This document shows positions 8,228-16,057 of a DNA stretch of 64,000 nucleotides, piece by piece. The position numbers and the translations under genes were made by a program. Numbering within the stretch: the stretch's first letter is position 1; each line of letters opens with the position of its first letter. Under the pieces are notes generated by a model, which was given only the letters and a program-made list of their open reading frames with translations, was not told the origin of the DNA and ran no database searches. Where the stretch lies: positions 40,941 to 104,940 of the forward strand of contig JAFXZJ010000036.1 of NCBI GenBank assembly GCA_017541305.1, written 5' to 3'. This DNA is from Clostridia bacterium. GTDB lineage: Bacteria; Bacillota; Clostridia; Christensenellales; CAG-138.

Positions 8228-9610
8228 TTATTCGAGCTCGGTGAGGTTGTTGACCCATTTGCGGCGCTTGATCATGATATAGCCTATCACGCATTTTATG
8301 ATATCGAGCCCGCGCACGATTATGAACATGGGCACGATGGGGATATCGGTGAAGCGCGAGAGCACGAACGCCGTGGGCACGCACACGGCCCAGACGAACA
8401 CGCTGTCGAAGAGGAACGTGATGAGCGTTTTGCCGCCGGAGCGAAGCGTGAAATAGCTTGAGTTGGTGAACGAATCGACGGGCATCATTGCGGCGCTTAC
8501 GAGCAGCAGGGTGCAGGCAAGATCGCGCACGCCCTCGGTGGTGTTATAAAGCATGGGGATGAACCGCGCTACGGCCGCCATTATAATGCCCACGGCGGTG
8601 CAGAGCAACAATGAGAACATGATGAGACGCCTGTCCTCCTCGACGGCCTCTTCCTCGCGTCCCGCGCCGAGATGCTGACCGACTATTATCGATATCGTCG
8701 CGCCCATGGCAAAGAACGAGCAGAAGAACAGGTTGGACACCGTGGAGGAGATATTGACCGCGGAGACCACCTCGAGCCCGCGCTTGGAATAGCACTGGTT
8801 GAGCATCGTCATGCCGCTTGCCCACAGCACCTCGTTGAGCAGCAGGGGCAGTCCCTTTATTGCGATGTTCTTGAGCAGCGCTCCGGGCACCTTGGGTGAG
8901 GAATAGAGCCCCTTTAAATAGGTGAAGCTCTTTATATTTCCGTGCGCCCAGATGATGAGCACGGCGCATTCCACCACCTTGGCGACGATGGTTGCTATCG
9001 CCGCGCCCCTGACGCCCATTGCGGGGGCGCCGAGCTTTCCGAATATGAGCACGTAATTGAGCGCGAGATTCACGATGATCGCGATTATGCCCGAAAGCAT
9101 GGGAACGGTGGTCTGCCCCGTCTCCCTGAGCGTGCCCGCGTAGACCTGTGATATCGCGAATGGAAGCATGGGGATGAGCATCAGCGCAAGATATTCCCGC
9201 CCGTAAGCCAGAGTGGCCTCGAGATCGAGATCCTCCTGCCCCTGATGGAGGAAGAGCCTTATAAAATCGTCGCCGAAGAATATGAAGGCGAGCGTGAACA
9301 GCACCACCGAAGCGACGGCGATATAAAGCTTGACGCGGATCGAATTGCGCACGCCCACGTCGTCACGCTTGCCGTAAAACTGCGTGGTGAATATGCCCGC
9401 GCCGGAAATGCCGCCGAATATGCACAGATTGAAAACGAACATGAGCTGATTGACTATCGCCACTCCGCTCATGGGCTCGGTGCCCAGCCTGCCGACCATT
9501 ATGTTGTCCAGAAGGCTCACGCCGTTGGTGATGACCTGCTGGATCAGTATCGGTATCATCACCGTGAACACACGGCGATAAAACGCCTTGTTTCCGAAAT
9601 ATTTACTCAT
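8228..9610 (-). CDS. MATE family multidrug/sodium antiporter
   Basis: A 460-residue polytopic membrane protein with about 12 hydrophobic helices. The early 'VFTVMIPILIQQVITNGVSLLDNIMVGRLG' region, the 'ISGAGIFTTQFYGKRD' stretch and the second-half repeat of the same pattern are characteristic of NorM/DinF-type MATE transporters, which export drugs or metabolites in exchange for protons or sodium. I take the start at 9610 because the upstream in-frame ATG at 9658 lies inside the promoter hairpin. Substrate not predictable. Confidence 0.9.
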   Translation of the reverse strand: MSKYFGNKAFYRRVFTVMIPILIQQVITNGVSLLDNIMVGRLGTEPMSGVAIVNQLMFVFNLCIFGGISGAGIFTTQFYGKRDDVGVRNSIRVKLYIAVASVVLFTLAFIFFGDDFIRLFLHQGQEDLDLEATLAYGREYLALMLIPMLPFAISQVYAGTLRETGQTTVPMLSGIIAIIVNLALNYVLIFGKLGAPAMGVRGAAIATIVAKVVECAVLIIWAHGNIKSFTYLKGLYSSPKVPGALLKNIAIKGLPLLLNEVLWASGMTMLNQCYSKRGLEVVSAVNISSTVSNLFFCSFFAMGATISIIVGQHLGAGREEEAVEEDRRLIMFSLLLCTAVGIIMAAVARFIPMLYNTTEGVRDLACTLLLVSAAMMPVDSFTNSSYFTLRSGGKTLITFLFDSVFVWAVCVPTAFVLSRFTDIPIVPMFIIVRGLDIIKCVIGYIMIKRRKWVNNLTELE

Positions 9611-9630
9611 AGTTTTATCCGAAAAAGAAT

Positions 9631-9666
9631 TTGCCCCTATTATAACAGATAGGGGCAAAAATGCAA
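9631..9666 (-). promoter_or_regulatory. MATE promoter embedded in a terminator-like hairpin
   Basis: Perfect 10-base inverted repeat TTGCCCCTAT / ATAGGGGCAA (9631-9640, 9649-9658) encloses the TATAAT box (minus strand, 9639-9644); TTGCAT at 9661-9666 gives a 16-base spacer. The hairpin lies just past the stop of the upstream membrane-protein gene and may end that transcript while the same DNA starts the next. Confidence 0.6.
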
Positions 9667-9673
9667 ATATATG

Positions 9674-10231
9674 TTATCCGAGGAACTTGAGCTTGGGCCG
9701 TATGCGGCGGATATAGAGCAGGTCTATCACGGCAAGCCCCATATCATAGATCAGAAGGCACAGTGTGAGGCCCGCAAAGAACACGACGTTCATCACCGTG
9801 CCCGCTTCGCCGAGATCCTTCATCACGGCGTCAAGCCTGAGCACGAAATAGAGGAACGCATACAGCGCGCCTGTCACGACGGCGAAGAATGCGAGCTTGG
9901 CGAAAAAGCGCAGCGCCTTTGAAGGGATGTGGAGGAAGAGCGGGCGTATGATCGGATAGTATCCGAGGGCGACGTAAAAGAACGCGAGCTCTTTATCGGG
10001 ACAGAGCAGCGCCGACAGCACCGCGGAGGCGATATAGCAAAGGGCCGCCCTTCCCTTGCCGAATTCGTGCAGCACGGGTATGAGGCAGAGCGAGGCCAGA
10101 AGCGGCGCGGCATAGGTCAGCACCGCAAGCACGCTGCCGAAGAGCATCAGCACGACGCCAAGCGCCGCCATCATTCCGCAGAACGTGACGGTGAGCGCGG
10201 TATTCCTTTTTGAATTCCTTTTGGGCGGCAT
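9674..10231 (-). CDS. polytopic membrane protein, ECF-transporter S-component-like
   Basis: A 185-residue protein with about five or six hydrophobic helices, basic N-terminus ('PPKRNSKRNTALTVT') followed directly by 'FCGMMAALGVVLMLFGSV', the pattern with which many ECF-type substrate-binding membrane proteins begin. No energising subunits are nearby, so this is a guess from topology and size. Its ATG overlaps the stop of the PAS gene by one base (TAATG), indicating translational coupling. Confidence 0.5.
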   Translation of the reverse strand: MPPKRNSKRNTALTVTFCGMMAALGVVLMLFGSVLAVLTYAAPLLASLCLIPVLHEFGKGRAALCYIASAVLSALLCPDKELAFFYVALGYYPIIRPLFLHIPSKALRFFAKLAFFAVVTGALYAFLYFVLRLDAVMKDLGEAGTVMNVVFFAGLTLCLLIYDMGLAVIDLLYIRRIRPKLKFLG

Positions 10232-10608
10232 TATCGATCCAGCGCATAGCGGGGCATGGTCTCGCGGTCGCGGAACTCATGCTTTTCATAATAGCCTATG
10301 AGCTCTCCGGAATCATCGCGAAGGGCGACCATATAGACGTCCTTATTGACGGTGGGATTATGGAAGGTGTGCACGATATTGTGCGATACTTCCTCCCCGA
10401 ACCAGTCGAATACCCTGAGGATCGCCTGGCGGCTCCTCTCGTTATGGCAGTCCATTATGCTTTTGCCGACGAGCGAGAAGCCTCCGTGCTTTTCCTCGGC
10501 CTTCGCCGCGGCGGGATTCATATAGATTATGGTGTGGGTGCAGTCGCAGATGACGATCGGCGCGCGGTCCTGCTCCAGAACGCTTTTGAAAAAGGGAGAG
10601 AGCTCCAT
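10231..10608 (-). CDS. small PAS-domain protein
   Basis: A 125-residue stand-alone PAS sensor. The fold is visible from 'FKSVLEQDRAPIVICDCTHTIIYMNPAAAK' through 'LVGKSIMDCHNERSRQAI' to the final strands 'VYMVALRDDSGELIGYYEKH'. The 'CHN..S' turn is shared with DUF438-type PAS domains. There is no output domain, so it must act on a partner or bind a ligand. It is translationally coupled to the following membrane-protein gene, suggesting a shared sensing or transport role. Confidence 0.75.
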   Translation of the reverse strand: MELSPFFKSVLEQDRAPIVICDCTHTIIYMNPAAAKAEEKHGGFSLVGKSIMDCHNERSRQAILRVFDWFGEEVSHNIVHTFHNPTVNKDVYMVALRDDSGELIGYYEKHEFRDRETMPRYALDR

Positions 10609-10637
10609 AATTATACCTCGAATGCTTTATTGAGGTC

Positions 10638-10666
10638 ATTTTAGCAAAAGTGAAATGAGGTGTCAA
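10638..10666 (-). promoter_or_regulatory. promoter of the PAS/membrane-protein operon
   Basis: Minus strand TTGACA (10661-10666), 17-base spacer, TAAAAT (10638-10643), 30 bases before the ATG. Confidence 0.8.
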
Positions 10667-10689
10667 TCCCCTCGGCGCCATCCGCCGAC

Positions 10690-10726
10690 AAAACGAACGG
10701 CGCCGGCTTGAATCGACCGGCGCCGT
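10690..10726 (-). terminator. htpG intrinsic terminator
   Basis: Ten-base arms ACGGCGCCGG (10697-10706) and its complement (10717-10726), with a T-rich tract on the minus strand afterwards. It lies 21 bases past the htpG stop. Confidence 0.75.
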
Positions 10727-10746
10727 ATTATTGCGGATAAGCCTTT

Positions 10747-12636
10747 TTACACCATCAGCTCCGTTATGAGCTCGGCGATCTCGGCGGGATTCTCGATCGT
10801 GAGGCCGGAGATCATGCGGGCATTGGCATAGAGCACCTTGCTGTACTTTTTGAGCCTGTCCTTATCCTCGATGAAGAGCATTTTGAGCTTGCCCGCGATG
10901 GGGTGATCCTTGTTGATCTCGAGCACCTTTTCGGCCTTGACGCCGCTCTCGGCGCCGGGCATGCGGCCAAGGGTCTTTTCCATGCCCACGGAGACCGCGC
11001 CCTCGCTGGATATGCAGGCGGGATGGCCGGTGAGCGAGCCGGTGAAGCGCACAGCGGAGACGCCTTCGCCTATCGCTTCCTTCATAAAATCGAATAGATC
11101 CTTGGATTTTTCGTTCTCGAGCTTCAGGCTTTCCTTCTCCTCGTCGGTGGCGATATCGAGCTCGTCGTTGGTGACGTTGGCAAACTCGTGCCCTTCGTAT
11201 TCGTGCAGCATCATAAGGGCGAACTCGTCGACGTCCTCCAGAAGATAGAGCACCTCGAAGCCCTTGCCCGTGACGGCTTCGACCTGCGGCAGGAGCTTGA
11301 CCTGCTCGCGGCTCTCGCCGGCGGCGTAATAGATCTTCTTCTGGCCATCCTTCATGCGGGAAACGTATTCCTTGAGGGTCACGGACTCGTCGGATTCGGA
11401 GGAATCGAACATCACAAGGTCCGAAAGCACGTTCTTGTGCATGCCGTAATCCGCATAAAGGCCGTACTTGAGCTGAGTGCCGAAGGCCTTGAAGAAGGTC
11501 TTGTACTTATCGCGCTCGTTCTCCTGCATCTTGAGCAGCTCATCCTTGATCTTGTTTTCAAGCGCGCGGGCGATGGCCTTGAGCTGCCTGTCGTGCTGGA
11601 GCATTTCCCTGGAGATATTGAGGGAAAGATCGGAGCTGTCGACCAGGCCCTTTACAAAGCTGAAATAGTCGGGCAGGAGCTCTTTGCACTTTTCCATAAT
11701 CATAACGCCGGAGGAATAGAGCTGCAGGCCCTTTTCGTAATCGCGCGTGTAATAATTATAGGGCGCGTTCGCGGGGATGAAGAGCAGGGCGGTGTAATCG
11801 GATATGCCCTCGGTCTTCTGCCTTATCACCTTGAGGGGCGCTTCGTAATCGTGGAACTTTTCCTCGTAGAACGAGGCGTAATCCTCCTCGGAGACCTCCT
11901 TGGGATCCTGCTTCCAGATGGGCGTCATGCGGTTTAACGTTTCATCCTCGAAAACGTCCTCGTACTCGGGCTTGTCATCGGGCGAGCCCTCGACGCGCTT
12001 TGAGTGTGAGACCATCATGCGGATGGGATAGCGGATATAATCGGAATACCTTTTAACAAGGCTTCTTATGCGGTAATCCTCAAGGAATTCGGAGTATTTT
12101 TCATCGTCGGTATCGGGCCTTAAAAGGAGCGTGATCTCGGTTCCGTGCGAGGAGAGCTCGCCGGGCTCGACCGTGTAGCCGTCCACGCCGGAGGATTCCC
12201 ACTTCCATGCCTCGTCCGAACCGTAGGCGCGGGAGACGACGGTGATCCTTTCGCTCACCATGAACGCGGAATAGAAGCCCACGCCGAACTGACCGATTAT
12301 GTCGATATCGGGCTTCTGCTCGCCATCCTTCTTGAAATCGAACGAGCCGCTCTTGGCGATGGTGCCCAGGTCGCTCTCAAGCTCTTCCCTGGTCATGCCG
12401 CAGCCGTTATCGCGTATGGTCAGCGTGCGCGCGGACTTATCGGGAGTCAGACGGATCTCGTAATCCCCGCGGGCAAGGCCGACGCCGCCCTCGGTGAGCG
12501 AGCGGTAATAGAGCTTGTCGATCGCGTCGGAGGCGTTTGAAATGAGCTCGCGCAGGAATATCTCCTTATGCGTATAGATCGAGTTGATCATCATGTCGAG
12601 GAGCTTTTTGGACTCCGTTTTGAACTGTTTCTTCAT
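10747..12636 (-). CDS. htpG: Hsp90 family molecular chaperone HtpG
   Basis: A 629-residue cytoplasmic Hsp90. The GHKL ATP site is clear: 'LRELISNASDAIDKL' with the catalytic Glu and the Asn, 'IRDNGCGMT', and the lid 'GQFGVGFYSAFMV'. The middle domain has 'LYSSGVMIMEKCKELLPDYFSFVKGLVDSSDLSLNISREML', conserved in all HtpG. Length fits bacterial members (about 610-640). It assists folding of client proteins and dimerises through its C-terminus. It has its own promoter and is divergent from a small CxxC protein gene. No CIRCE element is seen upstream, so HrcA control is not supported. Confidence 0.97.
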   Translation of the reverse strand: MKKQFKTESKKLLDMMINSIYTHKEIFLRELISNASDAIDKLYYRSLTEGGVGLARGDYEIRLTPDKSARTLTIRDNGCGMTREELESDLGTIAKSGSFDFKKDGEQKPDIDIIGQFGVGFYSAFMVSERITVVSRAYGSDEAWKWESSGVDGYTVEPGELSSHGTEITLLLRPDTDDEKYSEFLEDYRIRSLVKRYSDYIRYPIRMMVSHSKRVEGSPDDKPEYEDVFEDETLNRMTPIWKQDPKEVSEEDYASFYEEKFHDYEAPLKVIRQKTEGISDYTALLFIPANAPYNYYTRDYEKGLQLYSSGVMIMEKCKELLPDYFSFVKGLVDSSDLSLNISREMLQHDRQLKAIARALENKIKDELLKMQENERDKYKTFFKAFGTQLKYGLYADYGMHKNVLSDLVMFDSSESDESVTLKEYVSRMKDGQKKIYYAAGESREQVKLLPQVEAVTGKGFEVLYLLEDVDEFALMMLHEYEGHEFANVTNDELDIATDEEKESLKLENEKSKDLFDFMKEAIGEGVSAVRFTGSLTGHPACISSEGAVSVGMEKTLGRMPGAESGVKAEKVLEINKDHPIAGKLKMLFIEDKDRLKKYSKVLYANARMISGLTIENPAEIAELITELMV

Positions 12637-12673
12637 TTATATCACCTCAAATGTGTTTGGTATCTTAATAATT

Positions 12674-12701
12674 ATCTTATCACGTTTTTGGTATATTGCA
12701 A
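12674..12701 (-). promoter_or_regulatory. htpG promoter
   Basis: Minus strand TTGCAA (12696-12701), 16-base spacer, TGA-TAAGAT with extended -10 (TAAGAT at 12674-12679). A GAGGTGAT ribosome site precedes the ATG. Confidence 0.6.
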
Positions 12702-12740
12702 TCGTTTCGATCAATATATTTTTTCTTTTCGGTCGGAAGG

Positions 12741-12749
12741 TGATATAAT
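12741..12749 (+). promoter_or_regulatory. extended -10 promoter of the small CxxC gene
   Basis: TGATATAAT (TATAAT at 12744-12749). No good -35 match at the right distance; the extended -10 may compensate. Confidence 0.6.
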
Positions 12750-12783
12750 GGTCTTAAATAAAAAACAAAAACAGGAGGCAAAT

Positions 12784-13134
12784 ATGGACAAGAACGAATT
12801 CAAAAGGATATGCGCCGAGCTGATCTCCAACCCGCCCTGCTGCGCGGAGCTTGCAGAAGCCGGCAGAAGGTGGCTCGATTCCATAGGCACCGCGGATGAA
12901 AAGAACGCCGCCGAAGCCCTTATTGCGGAGCTTGAGGAGGACGTGAACACCATTGACGATACTATCGGCTTTTTCGGGAGTGATTTTGCAAAGGAGCATT
13001 TCGGCGCGGAGCGCGCGCAGATGATACTCGAAGGCGCCCTTGCCGCAAAGGAAAAGGGCGAAAAATGGTGCACCTGCCCCGCCTGTCAAAGGGGAGCGGT
13101 GCTGCTTGAGAACAGAGAGGTCATTTTAAACTAA
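12784..13134 (+). CDS. small cytoplasmic protein with C-terminal CxCPxC cysteines, divergent from htpG
   Basis: A 116-residue protein, mostly helical and acidic, with two vicinal cysteines near the N-terminus ('NPPCCAELAEAG') and a metal- or thiol-type 'CTCPACQRG' near the C-terminus. The start at 12784 is fixed by AGGAGG at 12773-12778; the long in-frame extension upstream would read through the promoter. I recognise the type as a small clostridial protein without experimentally known function. Its last 9 bases overlap the end of the convergent YolD-like gene. The location beside htpG raises a stress-related role, which is only inference. Confidence 0.7.
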   Translation: MDKNEFKRICAELISNPPCCAELAEAGRRWLDSIGTADEKNAAEALIAELEEDVNTIDDTIGFFGSDFAKEHFGAERAQMILEGALAAKEKGEKWCTCPACQRGAVLLENREVILN

Positions 13135-13548
13135 CTCGGCCTCTATGATATCATCGATCTTTATGCTCGTGCCGTCGTCGAATATGACGGCGCGGGCATA
13201 TTCGTCTATTACAGCGATATTGCCGCGGTGGGAGAATATCGCTCCGCCCTCCTTGAGCTTGTCGGCGGCAAAATAATCTATGCGCGCTTTGGGGCTGCTT
13301 GCGATATTCGCTTTGATATTGCGAAGGCAGACGTCTATCAGGTGCTTTTCATCCTCGTCGAGCAAAGGCCTTCCGGAGGTGAGGCGCGCGGTCTCTTCGA
13401 TCTCGCCGTCAAAGCCCGTCAGCGCGGCAAAGGGCGCGAACTGCGCCGCCCGATCGTAATTGGACATATGCGGGCGATCCTTGGAAACATGCCTGGGACC
13501 GTGCATTAGCTCGTCGTATGCGTGCGCGTCGTGCCTCAATTCAAGCAC
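13126..13548 (-). CDS. YolD-like protein
   Basis: A 140-residue protein whose core 'DRAAQFAPFAALTGFDGEIEETAR' is the YolD-like signature. YolD-family proteins are small Firmicutes proteins encoded next to Y-family polymerases (UvrX/YqjW type) and proposed to act with them in translesion synthesis. The C-terminal part forms a small beta-rich domain. It starts 5 bases after the polymerase stop, so the two are one operon. Convergent overlap of 9 bases with the CxxC gene. Confidence 0.85.
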   Translation of the reverse strand: MLELRHDAHAYDELMHGPRHVSKDRPHMSNYDRAAQFAPFAALTGFDGEIEETARLTSGRPLLDEDEKHLIDVCLRNIKANIASSPKARIDYFAADKLKEGGAIFSHRGNIAVIDEYARAVIFDDGTSIKIDDIIEAELV

Positions 13549-13553
13549 CTCCC

Positions 13554-15137
13554 CTACCCCGCTTTTTCGCCTTCTTCACACTTCTTTTCGCCCGGCTTTT
13601 CGACCTTGTCGCCCTCGCCCGAGCGGTGGCCGCCGACCTGTGCGTTGCGCTCGCGGGCCGTGGCGCCCTCCTCGAAATTCATGCCCTTCAATATGGCGTT
13701 TTTGCCGAACTTATTGCGTATTTTTATAACGGCGTCCTGCCGCGACCGCTCGCGTTCACGCTGTGCCGCGTCCGCCTGCGCCCTTTTGAGCTGCTCCTCG
13801 GGATCGCTGAAAAGATCGAACTGCCGGTATTCCTCCTTGGGCGCCTCGTCCTCGCGCAGCACGCGGTTTGCCGCTATCCCCAGCCGCCTGACGGTGAGCG
13901 CCCTGTCGGCTATGCGCTCGAACAGCGCGACCGCCGCCTCGGTTATCTCGCGCGTGGAGGAGGTTGGCCCGGAAAGATTCACGGAGCCGTGCGCGGATCT
14001 GGGCGCTTTTCTTCCATAGTAATCGCTGACGATATCGCCCTTGTAATATCTGCGGCGCTCGGGATCGGTGACGTTCTCGGTGTCGTAGCCGACGGACAGC
14101 ACGAGCTGATCGGTGACGAAGCCCTTTGAAAAGAGATCCATCGAGAGCCCGTCGGCCATCTCGCGCACGATGAGACGCGCCCTGTCGAACGCATAGGGCG
14201 TGCTTAGCACCTGACCGCTGCTCAAGGAATGCGCGCGCGGGCGATAGGCCTTTATATCCGCCATGGTGCAGGACTCCCAGCCCCAGGCGTGATCGATCAG
14301 AAGCTCGGCGTTTATGCCGAAGAGCTTGTAAAGGAACGATTCGTTCAGCGCGCTGCGCTCGCCCGCCTCGGACACCACGGCGATATCGCCCATGGTGCGG
14401 ATGCCGTATTTATCGAGCCTTGCGGCGATACCGCGCCCGATGCGCCAGAAATCGGTTATGGGAGTGTGCGCCCAGAGCCTTTCGCGGTAGCTCATCTCGT
14501 CAAGCTCGGCGATCCTCACGCCGTTCTTATCGGGCTGCATATGCTTGGCGTCGATATCCATCGCGATCTTGGCAAGATAGAGATTGGTGCCAATGCCCAC
14601 GGTGGCGGTGATGCCCGTTTCATTTAAAACGTCGCCTATCATGCGCATGGCAAGCTCGCGCGCGGTGGTCTTCAAGGGCCTCAGATACTTGCTGACGTCT
14701 ATGAACACCTCGTCCACCGAATAGACGTGGATATCCTCGGGCGCGATATAGCGCAGATAGATCTTGTAGATATTGGCGCTGACTTCCATATAGCGCGCCA
14801 TGCGGGGACGCGCCGTGATATAATCGATCTTGAGCGAAGGATCGGCGATAAGCTCGGAGCCGATATAGGAGGAGCCCGAGAATTCGTGCCCCTTGGCGGC
14901 GAATTTTCGGTCGGCATTGAGCTCGGCCACCCTTTGGACGACCTCAAAGAGCCTCGCGCGGCCGGATATGCCGTGCGCCTTCAAGGACGGCGTGACGGCA
15001 AGGCAGATGGTCTTTTCCGTGCGGGATTCATCCGCGACCACCAGATTGGTATCCAAAGGATCCAGGCCCCTGTCCGCACATTCCACCGAGGCATAGAAGG
15101 ATTTGAGGTCTATACACACATAGGTTTTTTCGCTCAT
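13554..15137 (-). CDS. Y-family (DinB/UvrX-type) DNA polymerase
   Basis: A 527-residue translesion polymerase. Catalytic carboxylates are visible in 'CIDLKSFYASVEC' and 'VYSVDEVFIDVS'; the helix-hairpin-helix region 'RIGRGIAARLDKYGIRTMGDIA' and the little-finger domain follow. The C-terminus is a charged low-complexity tail rich in Glu, Lys and Gly. The start is set at the ATG of MSEKTY (15137), because the upstream in-frame ATG at 15164 lies between the -35 and -10 boxes; 15146 is an alternative. Together with YolD it forms a two-gene damage-tolerance operon. A 6-of-8 LexA-like match sits in the promoter spacer, too weak to claim SOS control. Confidence 0.93.
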   Translation of the reverse strand: MSEKTYVCIDLKSFYASVECADRGLDPLDTNLVVADESRTEKTICLAVTPSLKAHGISGRARLFEVVQRVAELNADRKFAAKGHEFSGSSYIGSELIADPSLKIDYITARPRMARYMEVSANIYKIYLRYIAPEDIHVYSVDEVFIDVSKYLRPLKTTARELAMRMIGDVLNETGITATVGIGTNLYLAKIAMDIDAKHMQPDKNGVRIAELDEMSYRERLWAHTPITDFWRIGRGIAARLDKYGIRTMGDIAVVSEAGERSALNESFLYKLFGINAELLIDHAWGWESCTMADIKAYRPRAHSLSSGQVLSTPYAFDRARLIVREMADGLSMDLFSKGFVTDQLVLSVGYDTENVTDPERRRYYKGDIVSDYYGRKAPRSAHGSVNLSGPTSSTREITEAAVALFERIADRALTVRRLGIAANRVLREDEAPKEEYRQFDLFSDPEEQLKRAQADAAQRERERSRQDAVIKIRNKFGKNAILKGMNFEEGATARERNAQVGGHRSGEGDKVEKPGEKKCEEGEKAG

Positions 15138-15152
15138 TCGTTCCATATTTGT

Positions 15153-15180
15153 ATTATAGCACATTCATTCTATTTGTCAA
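15153..15180 (-). promoter_or_regulatory. promoter of the polymerase/YolD operon
   Basis: Minus strand TTGACA (15175-15180), 16-base spacer, TATAAT (15153-15158). The spacer contains GAATGAATGTGC, a poor match to the Gram-positive LexA box GAAC-N4-GTTC. Confidence 0.8.
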
Positions 15181-15189
15181 CAGGGAAAT

Positions 15190-15222
15190 AAAAAATCCGG
15201 CAGGAAATATCATCCTGCCGGA
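15190..15222 (-). terminator. terminator of the lysine degradation operon
   Basis: Ten-base arms TCCGGCAGGA (15196-15205) and complement (15213-15222), followed on the minus strand by TTTTTT (15190-15195). Confidence 0.88.
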
Positions 15223-15265
15223 AATCATTTCTAAGGGCGCATGCGCATAAGGAGACGCCCAAAAC

Positions 15266-16054
15266 TTATTTCATCCCGCGCTTGACCATTTCGGTCACGG
15301 CGAAGGTGGCGACGTCGTCGGCATACTTGCCGGCGCCGAAGCCGGCGTCATAGCCAAGCTCCTTTGCAAGCTCGTGCGTGATGCGCGCGCCGCCGCAGCA
15401 GAGTATGAACCGATCGCGCAGGCCCTCGGCCTCGAGATACTCGACCAGCTCGGTGAGGTTCTGGATGTGGATATCCTTCTGCGTGACGGTCTGCGAAACG
15501 AGCAGCACGTCGGCATTGACCTCGAGCGCCTTCTTGACGAATTCCTCGTTGGGGATCTGCGCGCCCCAGTTATAGGCCTCGATCATCTCATAGCGCTCCA
15601 GGCCGTAATGCCCCGCAAAGCCCTTGCGGTTCATTATGGCGTCGATGCCGACGGTGTGCGCGTCGGTGCCGGTGGAAGCGCCTACCATGATTATCTTGCG
15701 GCCGAAGTGCTCCTTGATGTATTCGTTGGTCTCCTCCATGCTCATGGTCTCCTCCTCGACCGTGACCACGTGGATGTTCTCATAGTCGACGGAGTGGGAA
15801 ACGGAGCCGTAAACGACGAAGAAGGTGAATTCCTTATCAAGCGTCTTGGCGCAGGCGACGTTGGGCTCGTCAACGCCCATCTTGCGCACGAGCTGACGGG
15901 CGGCTTCAACGCCGCGCTCGTCGTTCTTTACGGGCAGGGTGAATGAGAACTGCACCTTGCCGTCGTTCATCGTGTCGCCATAGGCCTTGACGCGCTTGGG
16001 ATCGAAATGGGTATCGAAGTCCGCTTTATGCGTATTATACAAACCACTGCTCAT
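15266..16054 (-). CDS. kamE: lysine 5,6-aminomutase beta subunit
   Basis: A 262-residue B12- and PLP-binding subunit. The cobalamin motif D-x-H-x-x-G is D131-H133-G136 within 'TGTDAHTVGID', and the PLP-binding lysine is K144 ('MNRKGFAGHY'), at the numbering known for KamE. With KamD it moves the terminal amino group of beta-lysine (or D-lysine) from C6 to C5 using adenosylcobalamin. It follows kamD by 3 bases and ends the operon. D-ornithine 4,5-aminomutase is related, but the KamA-Kdd-Kce context identifies the lysine pathway. Confidence 0.95.
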   Translation of the reverse strand: MSSGLYNTHKADFDTHFDPKRVKAYGDTMNDGKVQFSFTLPVKNDERGVEAARQLVRKMGVDEPNVACAKTLDKEFTFFVVYGSVSHSVDYENIHVVTVEEETMSMEETNEYIKEHFGRKIIMVGASTGTDAHTVGIDAIMNRKGFAGHYGLERYEMIEAYNWGAQIPNEEFVKKALEVNADVLLVSQTVTQKDIHIQNLTELVEYLEAEGLRDRFILCCGGARITHELAKELGYDAGFGAGKYADDVATFAVTEMVKRGMK

Positions 16055-16057
16055 ACC

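Noticed and set aside
12637-12783. CIRCE/HrcA operator upstream of htpG
   Set aside because: No TTAGCACTC-N9-GAGTGCTAA-like repeat is present.
15153-15180. LexA box in the polymerase promoter
   Set aside because: Only 6 of 8 consensus positions match GAAC-N4-GTTC and symmetry is poor.
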